Source: Bdellovibrio sp.
GTDB lineage: Bacteria; Bdellovibrionota; Bacteriovoracia; Bacteriovoracales; Bacteriovoracaceae
NCBI GenBank assembly: GCA_016187935.1
Contig: JACPIU010000002.1
Location: 68,956 to 118,567, forward strand
Direction of reading: 5' to 3'
Length of the DNA: 49,612 bases
Shown here: positions 35,082 through 42,309 of the stretch, in pieces
How the letters are laid out: every line of letters begins with the position of its first letter
Position numbering within the stretch: the first letter of the stretch is position 1
Notes under the pieces: generated by a model
Database searches by the model: none
Seen by the model: only the letters and a program-made list of their open reading frames with translations
What the model was told of the DNA's origin: nothing
Translations under genes and position numbers: made by a program

Positions 35082-35228
35082 TTGAAAAAGGCAGTGTCTC
35101 TCACTAGTGTTTATGTCCTAAAAAACGGAGTCCTCATTCCTCTAAAAAGTAATCCGATAAAGCTTAGGTCCGTTGCTCCCAAAGTTACTAAAAAACCTAA
35201 ACGCAGCAGTAAAGTGACCAAGTCATAG
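35082..35228 (+). CDS. small basic protein, TTG start, function unknown
   Basis: This 48-residue frame starts at a TTG with AAGGAG (35071-35076) at five bases, giving MKKAVSLTSVYVLKNGVLIPL and then a tail rich in lysine and arginine ('APKVTKKPKRSSKVTKS'). The pI must be very high. It has no recognised domain; a nucleic-acid-binding or ribosome-associated role would fit the charge but is speculation. The promoter at 35025 and the ribosome site are the reasons to take it as real. An upstream in-frame start at 35025 would overlap the promoter. It stands between the secreted-protein gene (divergent) and the trypsin-like gene, 127 nt downstream. Confidence 0.5.
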   Translation: MKKAVSLTSVYVLKNGVLIPLKSNPIKLRSVAPKVTKKPKRSSKVTKS

Positions 35229-35355
35229 TTTCATTCCCAACCCATTTCTTAAGCGCAATGATTTTTGTCCGAGAGTAAGATTTTGTAAGTATACACGTCC
35301 ATTGAATGTCTCCTATATTTTTCTTCGTCTTTTTTAGGATGAGAGTGGAGGACAT

Positions 35356-36120
35356 ATGCAAGGGATGCAGAAGAAATTTTACAGTCTTGGACTCCAAGAA
35401 GTGGTGTTGGGAATGGTGTTGCTGGCGGGACAAGGAGTTTTCGCCGCAGATAAAACGATTTGCGGTCCCAGCGATGATCGCGATCTCTCTGACAATGTTA
35501 AAATTGGGCGAGTTCTAGAGCGCGGTGCGCCAGCAGGATGTACAATTACTTTGATTGGACGCTCCTGTGTTCTTTCTGCTGGGCATTGTATCGGAACTTT
35601 TCATGTGGCCGAGTTCAATACACCTCCTTCTAGCAATGGGCGAATTGCCCATCCGGCCGAAAAAGACATCTATGAAGTTGATCGTGCCTCTATCGTCTCT
35701 AAAAATAATGGTCAAGGTGATGATTTTGCTGTGTTCCGTTTGAAGGCCAACAACATCACAGGCCAGTACGCTGGAGAAGTGCAAGGCCACTACAACGTCT
35801 CTTTTGATCCACCTCGAGTTGGGGCAATGGTAAGAATTACTGGCTATGGTGCTGACCGCTCACAAGGAGACAGAAACTATGCCCAGCAATCACACGTAGG
35901 TCCCATAACCCAGATTTCTGATACTATTCTCTACCATCAGGTTGATACCATGGGAGGAAATAGTGGAAGTACCGTTATCCTGGAAGAGGAGCAAGAAATC
36001 ATCGGTATCCATACCCATGGTGGTTGCAGCAGCTATTCCGGTTCAAATGCTTCGACCTTAATCAGTGCTCATAGCGCCCTCAAACAGGCGATTCAGAATT
36101 GTTTGAAGCTAGACAACTAG
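35356..36120 (+). CDS. secreted trypsin-like serine protease (S1)
   Basis: The 254-residue protein has a signal peptide ('LGLQEVVLGMVLLAGQGVFA') and a chymotrypsin-fold domain. The catalytic His is in 'CVLSAGHCIG', the Asp in 'QGDDFAVFRLK' and the Ser in 'DTMGGNSGSTVI'. Cys pairs around the His ('SCVLSAGHC') fit a disulfide. It resembles V8/glutamyl endopeptidase-type bacterial S1 proteases; specificity cannot be read. ATG 35356 follows GGAGG at four bases. It overlaps the convergent gene by 12 nt. Confidence 0.88.
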   Translation: MQGMQKKFYSLGLQEVVLGMVLLAGQGVFAADKTICGPSDDRDLSDNVKIGRVLERGAPAGCTITLIGRSCVLSAGHCIGTFHVAEFNTPPSSNGRIAHPAEKDIYEVDRASIVSKNNGQGDDFAVFRLKANNITGQYAGEVQGHYNVSFDPPRVGAMVRITGYGADRSQGDRNYAQQSHVGPITQISDTILYHQVDTMGGNSGSTVILEEEQEIIGIHTHGGCSSYSGSNASTLISAHSALKQAIQNCLKLDN

Positions 36121-36690
36121 TGCTCGAGCGATGATAGTCGAAAGAAAAATAAAGACATAAAATCCGATTCCTCTCAAGGCCAGCCACCACCAGTTGCCTA
36201 ATTTAAAGGCGGCCACAGTTGTGAGCATGGCATGAAGATAAAGTGCCGCACCCATTGTCCAAGTGTTTGTGATTAATATTTGGCGAAACCAATTCTCGCG
36301 AAGGAGCATTTTAATTTGCTCCTCCATCTGGGCCGGGATCAGACCATGATATTTTTCCATCATAAGAAGGATGTAGGGCCGATCCATAAAATAGGAAATG
36401 ATAAGGACGCTGGCAAAAACTGAACTCAAGATTGCTGGTTGGAGTTTTAAGAAAATCGGGGATTGTTTTTTATAGGAAATCAAGGTCATGATGACAACCG
36501 AAACCAGGGTAAAGACTGTTACTGAATCTAATTCATTAAAACTAACAAAAGTCCAAACAGCTTCGACAATGGCCATGACTATGGTTGTTATCAAGGCGGC
36601 CTTCATGGAGAGAAAAGCATCAACAATCACAAAGGCCAGAAGTGGCAGAAGTCCAAGAAAGAGAGAAAAAAAAGTAGAATTGTCGCCCAT
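36109..36690 (-). CDS. multi-pass membrane protein, IspZ/YciB septation-protein-like
   Basis: This 193-residue protein has five to six membrane helices and the layout of the YciB/IspZ family: 'LGLLPLLAFVIVDAFLSMKAALITTIVMAIVEAVWTF' resembles the family's N-terminus. 'KLQPAILSSVFASVLIISYFMDRP' resembles the central K-x-x-P-A-I/V segment, and a 'GAALYLHAML' stretch lies near the third helix pair. In E. coli the protein is an inner-membrane factor of cell envelope and division. Sequence similarity is partial, so the family is likely but not proven. The 3' end overlaps the trypsin-like gene. Confidence 0.55.
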   Translation of the reverse strand: MGDNSTFFSLFLGLLPLLAFVIVDAFLSMKAALITTIVMAIVEAVWTFVSFNELDSVTVFTLVSVVIMTLISYKKQSPIFLKLQPAILSSVFASVLIISYFMDRPYILLMMEKYHGLIPAQMEEQIKMLLRENWFRQILITNTWTMGAALYLHAMLTTVAAFKLGNWWWLALRGIGFYVFIFLSTIIARALVV

Positions 36691-36730
36691 TGCATAATTT
36701 TACAACGAGGATGACAACAAAGACCACAAT

Positions 36731-36759
36731 CTGACAAAATAATGCGATTAGTTTTATAT
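36731..36759 (+). promoter_or_regulatory. sigma-70-type promoter for the DUF4156 lipoprotein
   Basis: CTGACA (36731-36736) and TTATAT (36754-36759) with 17-nt spacing. The likely transcription start is only a few bases before the GGAG ribosome site at 36772, giving a very short leader. Confidence 0.4.
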
Positions 36760-36781
36760 ATTTTTACAGTTGGAGAAAATC

Positions 36782-37081
36782 ATGAAGTTTTTGTTAATGG
36801 TCTTGCTTCTTGTTTCTTTTGTTCATTGTGCTTCTAATCCCAATCAACTTACTGAAGATGGGAAAAAGGTTCAAGTCATACCTGGAAAAAAACCCATGGA
36901 AGGTTGTGAAGTGGTGGACAAAGTTATTGGTGAAAATGATATTGGAAGCATCCAAGTTTCCACCAATAAAGTTCGCAATGCCGCTGCCAAAAAGGGCGCC
37001 AATTATGTTCTAATCGAAGATGAAATACTCAATGGCGGTAAGGCCAAAGTTATTGCCACTGCTTATACTTGCACAGAATAG
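36782..37081 (+). CDS. DUF4156-like small lipoprotein
   Basis: The 99-residue protein has a lipobox ('LLLVSFVHCAS'). Its mature part 'CEVVDKVIGENDIGSIQVSTNKVRNAAAKKGANYVLIE' matches the DUF4156 layout (G-C-x-V/L at start, then V-R-x-A-A-x-K-G-A-N-Y-V). Such proteins are small envelope lipoproteins of unknown role, found across proteobacteria. ATG 36782 has GGAG at six bases; an in-frame TTG at 36770 overlaps that site. Confidence 0.8.
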   Translation: MKFLLMVLLLVSFVHCASNPNQLTEDGKKVQVIPGKKPMEGCEVVDKVIGENDIGSIQVSTNKVRNAAAKKGANYVLIEDEILNGGKAKVIATAYTCTE

Positions 37082-37105
37082 TAGTATTGGAAGGCGGCTT
37101 CAGGA

Positions 37106-37600
37106 TTAATTTCCGGGGGCCGCTGACTGACATTGCTGCCGAATTGTTTTTAGCATTTCCACATCATCACGCTCTAAAATAGCTCTGATTTGTGCAGTCA
37201 GTTCGGGATAGTTTCGGATAACATTGACAAAACGGCATAGGATTCCCCTGGCCTCAGGGGTTACGGCCAGGTCGACTTGAAAGCCTGTTACATTATATTT
37301 GGTTTCATAAATGATTGGGGCGATCAACTCTTTATATTTTAGAGTCACTCTTTCCCCCATACTTTTGGACAGTTCGGCGCCCAATTTACTGTCTCGAACG
37401 GAAAAATTCCAAGTGAGATTATCGCCGCTGCCCAGGTCGAGGGTTCCTTCATAAGTTTTGAGTACCCATCCCTTTTGAGACAGCCTTACCAGGCGGCCGC
37501 TGCGTGAACCAGAGGAATAAGGATAGCTAAGAACCGCCCACACAACCAAAAGTGATAGTGCGAATAGGAAAAAGAGTCCAAAAATAATCTTGCGTTTCAT
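37106..37600 (-). CDS. conserved-type single-pass membrane protein, function unknown
   Basis: From ATG 37600, 164 residues: an N-terminal membrane helix ('IIFGLFFLFALSLLVVWAVLSY') and an extracytoplasmic domain with 'YSSGSRSGRLVRLSQKGWVLKTYEGTLDLG' and 'NLTWNFSVRDSKLGAELSKSMG'. I recall this motif order from a widespread uncharacterised family sometimes misnamed after 6-phosphogluconate dehydrogenase; no enzyme signature is present. The ORF is open upstream to 37813, but that part overlaps the divergent transporter gene and lacks a helix. Two cysteines lie near the C-terminus. No partner is evident. Confidence 0.65.
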   Translation of the reverse strand: MKRKIIFGLFFLFALSLLVVWAVLSYPYSSGSRSGRLVRLSQKGWVLKTYEGTLDLGSGDNLTWNFSVRDSKLGAELSKSMGERVTLKYKELIAPIIYETKYNVTGFQVDLAVTPEARGILCRFVNVIRNYPELTAQIRAILERDDVEMLKTIRQQCQSAAPGN

Positions 37601-37677
37601 GCAATTGAGTTTATGAGGTCCCGGTTTAAGTGACAAGGGCCTTCCTCTTTGATAAGAACATTCCACGGAGAGTTTTG

Positions 37678-38814
37678 ATGGTGAATACCACTTGTGATGA
37701 AGCGAAGACGCCTGAAAAGAAAGACCCTGAAAAGCCTGAGACGAAAGAAAAAGTCGATGACGAAGGAGCATCTCGTGGCACCGGTGTAGGTCTGGATAGG
37801 AGGCTGATGACAAATATCACCGAACCCAGTTTGGCGATATTGGCGTTTGTTTGCGTAACCTTTATTTTGGTCTATACAAAAACCATTGCCGTACCTTTTG
37901 TTCTGGCCTTTTTCCTTTATAGTGCTTTGGTACCACTTTTAAATTGGTCTGTAGTCAAATTTAAATTACCGAGACTTGTGGTGATCGGTATTTTTGTGGT
38001 GATGGGCCCGCTTATTCTTTTGGGTTTGATTTTACCCTTGATCAAATCGGTGGAAAGTGTTTTTGGGGACATTAATCTCTATCGCGAACGGCTGACTAGT
38101 TTGGCCAGCTCATTTAGCGTTTGGATTACTCATAAGATACCTCTTCTGTCCCTGGTGAAGTGGAAGTCTTCCAACTTTTGGAGCAAAATTCCTTACGAAA
38201 ATCTCGCTCATTATGTAACCGATTTCTTTATAAACTTTTTTGTTTACATCACCCTCATGTTTATCTTTCTCTTTTTCATGATTATTGGCGGAACTGGTAT
38301 CGGTCCGAGAGAAGGATTGATTCCCGAAATACAGCAGAAGATTGCCCATTATCTGCTCAACAAATTTATGATTTCATTTGGGGTCGGCCTTATCAGTTTT
38401 ATCCTCTATGTTTCATTAAATCTTGATCTTTCATTCATGTTTGGGGCCCTGGCCTTTATCTTGAATTTCATTCCCAATGTGGGAGGTATTATCGCCAGCG
38501 CTCTCCCCATTCCCGTCGTGCTGCTTCAATATGGTGTAGGATGGCAGTTCTACCTGGTCTTGATTTTTAACATGATCTTTCAATTTCTCGTGGGGAACAT
38601 TATTGAACCGAAAGTTTTGGGTGATTCCATGGAGTTGCATCCCATTGTCATTCTGGTTTTCTTGATGTTCTGGGGATTGGTGTGGGGGCCGATTGGAATG
38701 TTCCTGGCAGTCCCGATTACTGCAATTATGCGAATAGTATTCGAGCGCATTGACGTCACTCGTCCGGTGGCCGAACTCATGTCGGGCCGTATTCCGCCAT
38801 CCTTAAAGCGTTAA
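37678..38814 (+). CDS. AI-2E-family transporter (PerM/TqsA-type permease)
   Basis: The 378-residue protein has about eight membrane helices ('LAILAFVCVTFILVYTKTIAVPFVLAFFLYSAL', 'RLVVIGIFVVMGPLILLGLILPLI', 'GALAFILNFIPNVGGIIASALPIPVVLLQYG', 'VGNIIEPKVLGDSMELHPIVILVFLMFWG'). 'FIPNVGGIIAS' and 'EPKVLGDSMELHP' are the family's conserved segments. Members export small molecules or act in ion exchange; the substrate here is unknown. ATG 37678 follows CGGAGAG; the earlier in-frame start at 37630 lacks a good site. It starts divergently to the gene at 37106-37600. Its stop overlaps the GNAT gene stop. Confidence 0.88.
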   Translation: MVNTTCDEAKTPEKKDPEKPETKEKVDDEGASRGTGVGLDRRLMTNITEPSLAILAFVCVTFILVYTKTIAVPFVLAFFLYSALVPLLNWSVVKFKLPRLVVIGIFVVMGPLILLGLILPLIKSVESVFGDINLYRERLTSLASSFSVWITHKIPLLSLVKWKSSNFWSKIPYENLAHYVTDFFINFFVYITLMFIFLFFMIIGGTGIGPREGLIPEIQQKIAHYLLNKFMISFGVGLISFILYVSLNLDLSFMFGALAFILNFIPNVGGIIASALPIPVVLLQYGVGWQFYLVLIFNMIFQFLVGNIIEPKVLGDSMELHPIVILVFLMFWGLVWGPIGMFLAVPITAIMRIVFERIDVTRPVAELMSGRIPPSLKR

Positions 38815-39536
38815 GAGAAAATTTCAATTTCAAAAACAGTTTGAAGGCCGAGTTTCTTATACAGGCCTTCGGCATAAGAGCCTTTTAAAACTTGCAAGGT
38901 AATGGTTTTTTGGGGGTTGCTTTTTGAAGAGGATACAATTTCATTCATAATGGCCGTACTTATTCCTTGTTTTCTGGCTTCAAGCAGAGTGGTTACGGCA
39001 TAGATGCCTAAGGTGCGGTCATTTTTTATCGTAAGAGCAACTCCTGATGGAGTGTTGTTGATTTTGGCGACGTAAAAAGTCTGAGTTGCATTATGAAGAT
39101 TGGCAATATTAAATTTACGCATCCATGGATACCATTGGTTAAAGACTTCCGGGGTAGAGCAAAATCCTTTTCCTTGCACCAGACTGAACTCTTCCAAATG
39201 CGCCAGGGATGATTTCTTTTCAATAAGCACGTGGGGGTTAATTGAAGGAGTGTTTAAGCGCTTTGGACTTAAAACCATATAGCTTAGAGAGTGCGTGTAT
39301 TTTTTGTTTTGCTTGAGCCAGTTTGTGTTTTGCTCCCCCGCCCAGGGGGTCTTATAGAAAGTCGTAAAATCATTCACCAAATCACCTAAGGGCGAGGGGC
39401 CAACGAAAACAAAGGTGAACTCCTTTTTTTCGCTTTTTACCAACCAGTGATCACCATCGGGACTCGCTTGGACCACACCACGATGAGTACTTAAGAATTC
39501 CAGATGGTTTTGCAGCAATTCTTGATTATTTTTCAT
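38811..39536 (-). CDS. GNAT-family N-acetyltransferase
   Basis: The 241-residue protein has a non-conserved N-terminal half. The C-terminal GNAT fold shows 'FYVAKINNTPSGVALTIKNDRTLGIYAVTTLLEARKQGISTAIMNEIV' (motif A with R-x-x-G-I-S/T for acetyl-CoA) and 'YKKLGLQTVFEIEIF'. The acceptor is unknown. It is divergent from the ArsR-type gene across a region containing a perfect palindrome, so it is probably a target of that regulator. The 3' end shares its stop with the convergent transporter gene (TTAA). Confidence 0.8.
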   Translation of the reverse strand: MKNNQELLQNHLEFLSTHRGVVQASPDGDHWLVKSEKKEFTFVFVGPSPLGDLVNDFTTFYKTPWAGEQNTNWLKQNKKYTHSLSYMVLSPKRLNTPSINPHVLIEKKSSLAHLEEFSLVQGKGFCSTPEVFNQWYPWMRKFNIANLHNATQTFYVAKINNTPSGVALTIKNDRTLGIYAVTTLLEARKQGISTAIMNEIVSSSKSNPQKTITLQVLKGSYAEGLYKKLGLQTVFEIEIFS

Positions 39537-39552
39537 TTGACATAAACCTCAT

Positions 39553-39574
39553 TAGTTAGATATATATCTAACTA
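39553..39574. promoter_or_regulatory. perfect 22-bp palindromic operator between GNAT and ArsR-type genes
   Basis: TAGTTAGATAT (39553-39563) is followed at once by its exact reverse complement (39564-39574). The last base is the A of the ArsR-type gene's ATG, and the other end lies 16 nt before the GNAT start. A bound repressor would block the ArsR-type gene's start and the GNAT promoter together. TATATAT within the palindrome may be part of a -10. No ribosome site precedes the ArsR-type ATG. Confidence 0.75.
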
Positions 39575-40767
39575 TGGATGTTGTCAAAAATAATATTGGA
39601 AAGGCAGTAGAATTTACGGAAGGACTTCGTTTTGAGTTTTTCTACGCCCTGTCTCATATTACCGATAACAATTCGAGTCTTCACCAGCAATGGAAGAGAG
39701 AGTGCTTAAGGAAGTTGCCTAAGAATTTTTACACCAATTTCGAACAGTTGGGCTCTTCTCATTTATTATGGCCGATTTTTGCCACTTTAGTACCTGAACT
39801 TAAGTCGAATTGCTCTTATGAAGAGTTGTTGAAAAGTATTCAAGAGACAGATTTGAAGATACTCCAAAGAAAAGTCTTGCTTGGATTTATTCATGATGAA
39901 CCTGGCGTTAATTTTTGCTTGGAGCGAAAACTCACCTTGAAAGAGACTATCGCCCGATCCAAAAGTGAGAAGCGAGAGTGGTTAATCCATGTCGGGCTTT
40001 ATCCTTATTCGGAAAGTTCGGCCCTAGTGCAGGCCATGGAATTCCTGATCACTCATCCCTCAAAATTCAAGAAAATTCTCTTGCAAGAGATGGATATCTT
40101 TTGGAGTGCCTGTTTTAAGCATACGTGGAAATTACTTTTGAGATCGTTGCAAAAATCGGCGGCTGAATTACAGACTGCCTATAGCGAACAAAATGATTTA
40201 ACCGTCATTTTTGACAAATCTAACGTCAAGGCCATTTACAATGAATCCAAAAAGCAGATTGAGGCCTTGCGCGGTGGATACACTGTAAAGTTGAAAGAAA
40301 TCAAAAAATGTTATTTCATTCCCTCGGCCTTTAACCAGGTCGGATGGTGGAATTCTCTTGAGGATCAAAATGGTGATAAATTGGTTTTTTTTCCTTATTT
40401 CGACCCGGTACTTAACATTGATTTGGCCATCGTGGAAGATCACAAAAACAGGAATATGGACCCTGATCCTTTTTTGATTTTTAAATCTCTCGGAGATCCC
40501 ACCCGTTTTGCCATGATCAAAATGATTGCTGAGCATCCAATGTCCTCAACAAATATTTCCCGCAAGTTAAGTTTAAGCAAGGCCACTGTTTCTCATCATG
40601 TTTCTTTGTTAAGACAGGCCGGTTTGCTTGAGGAAAATTATTCAGACGGCCAAGTCATGCTTGGAGTGAAGCAAGAAACCTTTGAAAAAATTTCAGAGAT
40701 AACATGCAGTTATTTTAAAATTAATAAACTCAAACCAGGAGAGTTGTATGGTGGTAAAAGCCTCTAA
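39574..40767 (+). CDS. ArsR-family transcriptional regulator with long N-terminal domain
   Basis: This 397-residue protein has a C-terminal ArsR winged helix (about 300-375): 'FKSLGDPTRFAMIKMIAEHPMSSTNISRKLSLSKATVSHHVSLLRQAGLLEE'. The N-terminal ~290 residues are helical, begin 'GLRFEFFYALSHI' and recall the DUF5937-type sensors fused to ArsR domains in other phyla. There is no CxC metal site in the HTH. The start codon abuts the palindromic operator, so autorepression is likely. The gene overlaps the TRASH-type gene by 20 bases, making one operon. Confidence 0.8.
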   Translation: MDVVKNNIGKAVEFTEGLRFEFFYALSHITDNNSSLHQQWKRECLRKLPKNFYTNFEQLGSSHLLWPIFATLVPELKSNCSYEELLKSIQETDLKILQRKVLLGFIHDEPGVNFCLERKLTLKETIARSKSEKREWLIHVGLYPYSESSALVQAMEFLITHPSKFKKILLQEMDIFWSACFKHTWKLLLRSLQKSAAELQTAYSEQNDLTVIFDKSNVKAIYNESKKQIEALRGGYTVKLKEIKKCYFIPSAFNQVGWWNSLEDQNGDKLVFFPYFDPVLNIDLAIVEDHKNRNMDPDPFLIFKSLGDPTRFAMIKMIAEHPMSSTNISRKLSLSKATVSHHVSLLRQAGLLEENYSDGQVMLGVKQETFEKISEITCSYFKINKLKPGELYGGKSL

Positions 40768-40945
40768 TCCCAGGAAGAAAACATTTTGTGCTTGCTGCCC
40801 CAAGTGGGAAATCAAAAGGCCAGAGCAATGTTCAAACACCAAAACGTACAAGGCCAAAAAATACTATTTTTGCACCAAAAAATGCAAAGATCGTTTTGAA
40901 AAATCTCCCGAAAAATTTATGGCGATGGAATCTGCTTGGCCGTAG
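40748..40945 (+). CDS. small TRASH/YHS-like zinc-ribbon metal-binding protein
   Basis: The 65-residue protein has cysteines at 14, 16, 17, 28, 42 and 46. The C-terminal block 'YKAKKYYFCTKKCKDRFEKSPEKF' is the hallmark of TRASH/YHS modules (Y-x-F-C-x-x-x-C-x-x-x-F-x-x-x-P-x-x-F), which bind Cu, Hg or other heavy metals in chaperones and resistance proteins. ATG 40748 is preceded by GGAGAG, and it lies inside the end of the ArsR-type gene, so it is coupled to it. The 3' end overlaps the convergent cNMP gene by 29 nt. Confidence 0.78.
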   Translation: MVVKASNPRKKTFCACCPKWEIKRPEQCSNTKTYKAKKYYFCTKKCKDRFEKSPEKFMAMESAWP

Positions 40946-41384
40946 TCAGGTTTTCGATGAGATCATTGGCCTTTTTTAGCCTTTTCGTTACCAAACGAGT
41001 GACATTGAGTACCAGTAAGGAAAAGATTTCAGGGCGCTTGGTATAAAAGGAGTAAAATTCTTCGTAGGTGATAACCAGGACATCGGTAGGGGCACTAGCG
41101 ATGACATGGGCGGTTCGCCGAGTTTCGTTGATAAGTACCAGTTCGCCGAAAATGTCACCTTTCGAAAGCTTGGCAAGAGTTTTACGCTCTTTTAGATGAT
41201 CGACCACCACTTCGGCCTCACCCGAAAGGATGATACAGATTTCGGTCCCCATATCGCCTTGCTTGATGATGGACTGGCCTGGTACATAAGAGGCCACAAA
41301 ACAGCGTCTGATGATATCTTCCACCTCGTTATCATAGAGTTCATGAAACAGGGAACAGCCCCTGACAAGATCGGCCATGGACAT
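40917..41384 (-). CDS. cyclic-nucleotide-binding domain protein without DNA-binding domain
   Basis: This 155-residue protein is one CAP-type cNMP-binding domain: 'VPGQSIIKQGDMGTEICIILSGEAEVVV', then the phosphate-binding cassette 'GDIFGELVLINETRRTAHVIASAPTDVLVI', with the P-E-L/V and R-R-T/S pattern. A short C-terminal helix follows ('LLVLNVTRLVTKRLKKAND'). There is no helix-turn-helix, so it is a sensor or effector rather than a CRP regulator. It begins one base after the stop of the MotA-like gene (ATG 41384, AAGG upstream), and with that gene and the MotB-like gene forms an operon. Confidence 0.82.
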   Translation of the reverse strand: MSMADLVRGCSLFHELYDNEVEDIIRRCFVASYVPGQSIIKQGDMGTEICIILSGEAEVVVDHLKERKTLAKLSKGDIFGELVLINETRRTAHVIASAPTDVLVITYEEFYSFYTKRPEIFSLLVLNVTRLVTKRLKKANDLIENLTTAKQIPSP

Positions 41385-41385
41385 A

Positions 41386-42306
41386 CTAGGCGCCTTTTTG
41401 ATCCGATTTACGATTTCCAGCATCCAAACGTTTTTTGATTTCTTGCACTTCGTGGATGAGTTCCGGCAATGATTTTTTCATGAGACCTTCGAAAGATTGG
41501 TCATCATGCAATGATAACCACAAATTTTCAAAGCAGTTCTCCACCATCTTAAAGGTTTGTTGGCGCATGCCACGAACCGGAGCGATGGTGTTGAGAAGTG
41601 TCATGACGAGCGAGCAGATAATTCCTGCGATAGATGTTTCCATAGAGAAACTTACACCTAAAACGAAACGAGTAAGGATTTCTCCGGATTTTTCAAGATT
41701 TTGAAAATCGATTTTGGCGATCTCCGGTAAGGCCATACAAATGCCAATAAATGTGCCGAAGATACCAAGAACGACAAACAGTCCGGGTAAAACGTCGAGC
41801 ATGCGAGAAATGGGTCCTATCGGTAGCAGACCGAGCATCTTGGTCCAGCCATCATCACGGTCCAAGATTCTCTCCGTTAGATCGGTGAAATTGGGAGGAA
41901 ACTGGGATTTGAAGGAGCCGGCTTCGGATCTGATGGAGTGGTAGAGACTGCGTTCACCACTCACGAAATCACGCATGCTGACCACGTTTTGCGCCTTCAT
42001 GCGAAGTCCCACCAATTTTGCCAGGCGTCCTTGACGATGACGGACCGCACGGGTGGGAAGTTTTTCCCTGACTTTTTCAAGTAGCTGCCCGAGATAGGCT
42101 TCGACATCATGCAGTTTTTGCTCCGAAGGGAGCTTGGCATCGAGGGCCATAATCTTCTGCAATTCATTGGAGAAAGAAGAAAAGTAGGCATTGTTACGTT
42201 TGCTGGCCCCCCAACCAAGCCAGCGGCATCCTAATGCCAGCACTAAAACCACGCCCATGAATTCGATTAAGTAATTGGAAAAGAAGAAAAACAACAGGTC
42301 CAACAT
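41386..42306 (-). CDS. MotA/TolQ/ExbB-type proton-channel protein
   Basis: The 306-residue protein has an N-terminal helix ('LLFFFFSNYLIEFMGVVLVLAL') and a cytoplasmic loop of about 140 charged residues. Two further helices near 172-195 and 212-238 ('VLPGLFVVLGIFGTFIGICMALPEI', 'LGVSFSMETSIAGIICSLVMTLLN') hold the MotA/TolQ signature G-x-x-G-T-F-x-G. A ~65-residue C-terminal tail ends the protein. The layout is that of ExbB/TolQ/ZorA channel subunits. It follows the MotB-like gene by three bases and precedes the cNMP gene by one, so the three should act together. Confidence 0.82.
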   Translation of the reverse strand: MLDLLFFFFSNYLIEFMGVVLVLALGCRWLGWGASKRNNAYFSSFSNELQKIMALDAKLPSEQKLHDVEAYLGQLLEKVREKLPTRAVRHRQGRLAKLVGLRMKAQNVVSMRDFVSGERSLYHSIRSEAGSFKSQFPPNFTDLTERILDRDDGWTKMLGLLPIGPISRMLDVLPGLFVVLGIFGTFIGICMALPEIAKIDFQNLEKSGEILTRFVLGVSFSMETSIAGIICSLVMTLLNTIAPVRGMRQQTFKMVENCFENLWLSLHDDQSFEGLMKKSLPELIHEVQEIKKRLDAGNRKSDQKGA

Positions 42307-42309
42307 GGA

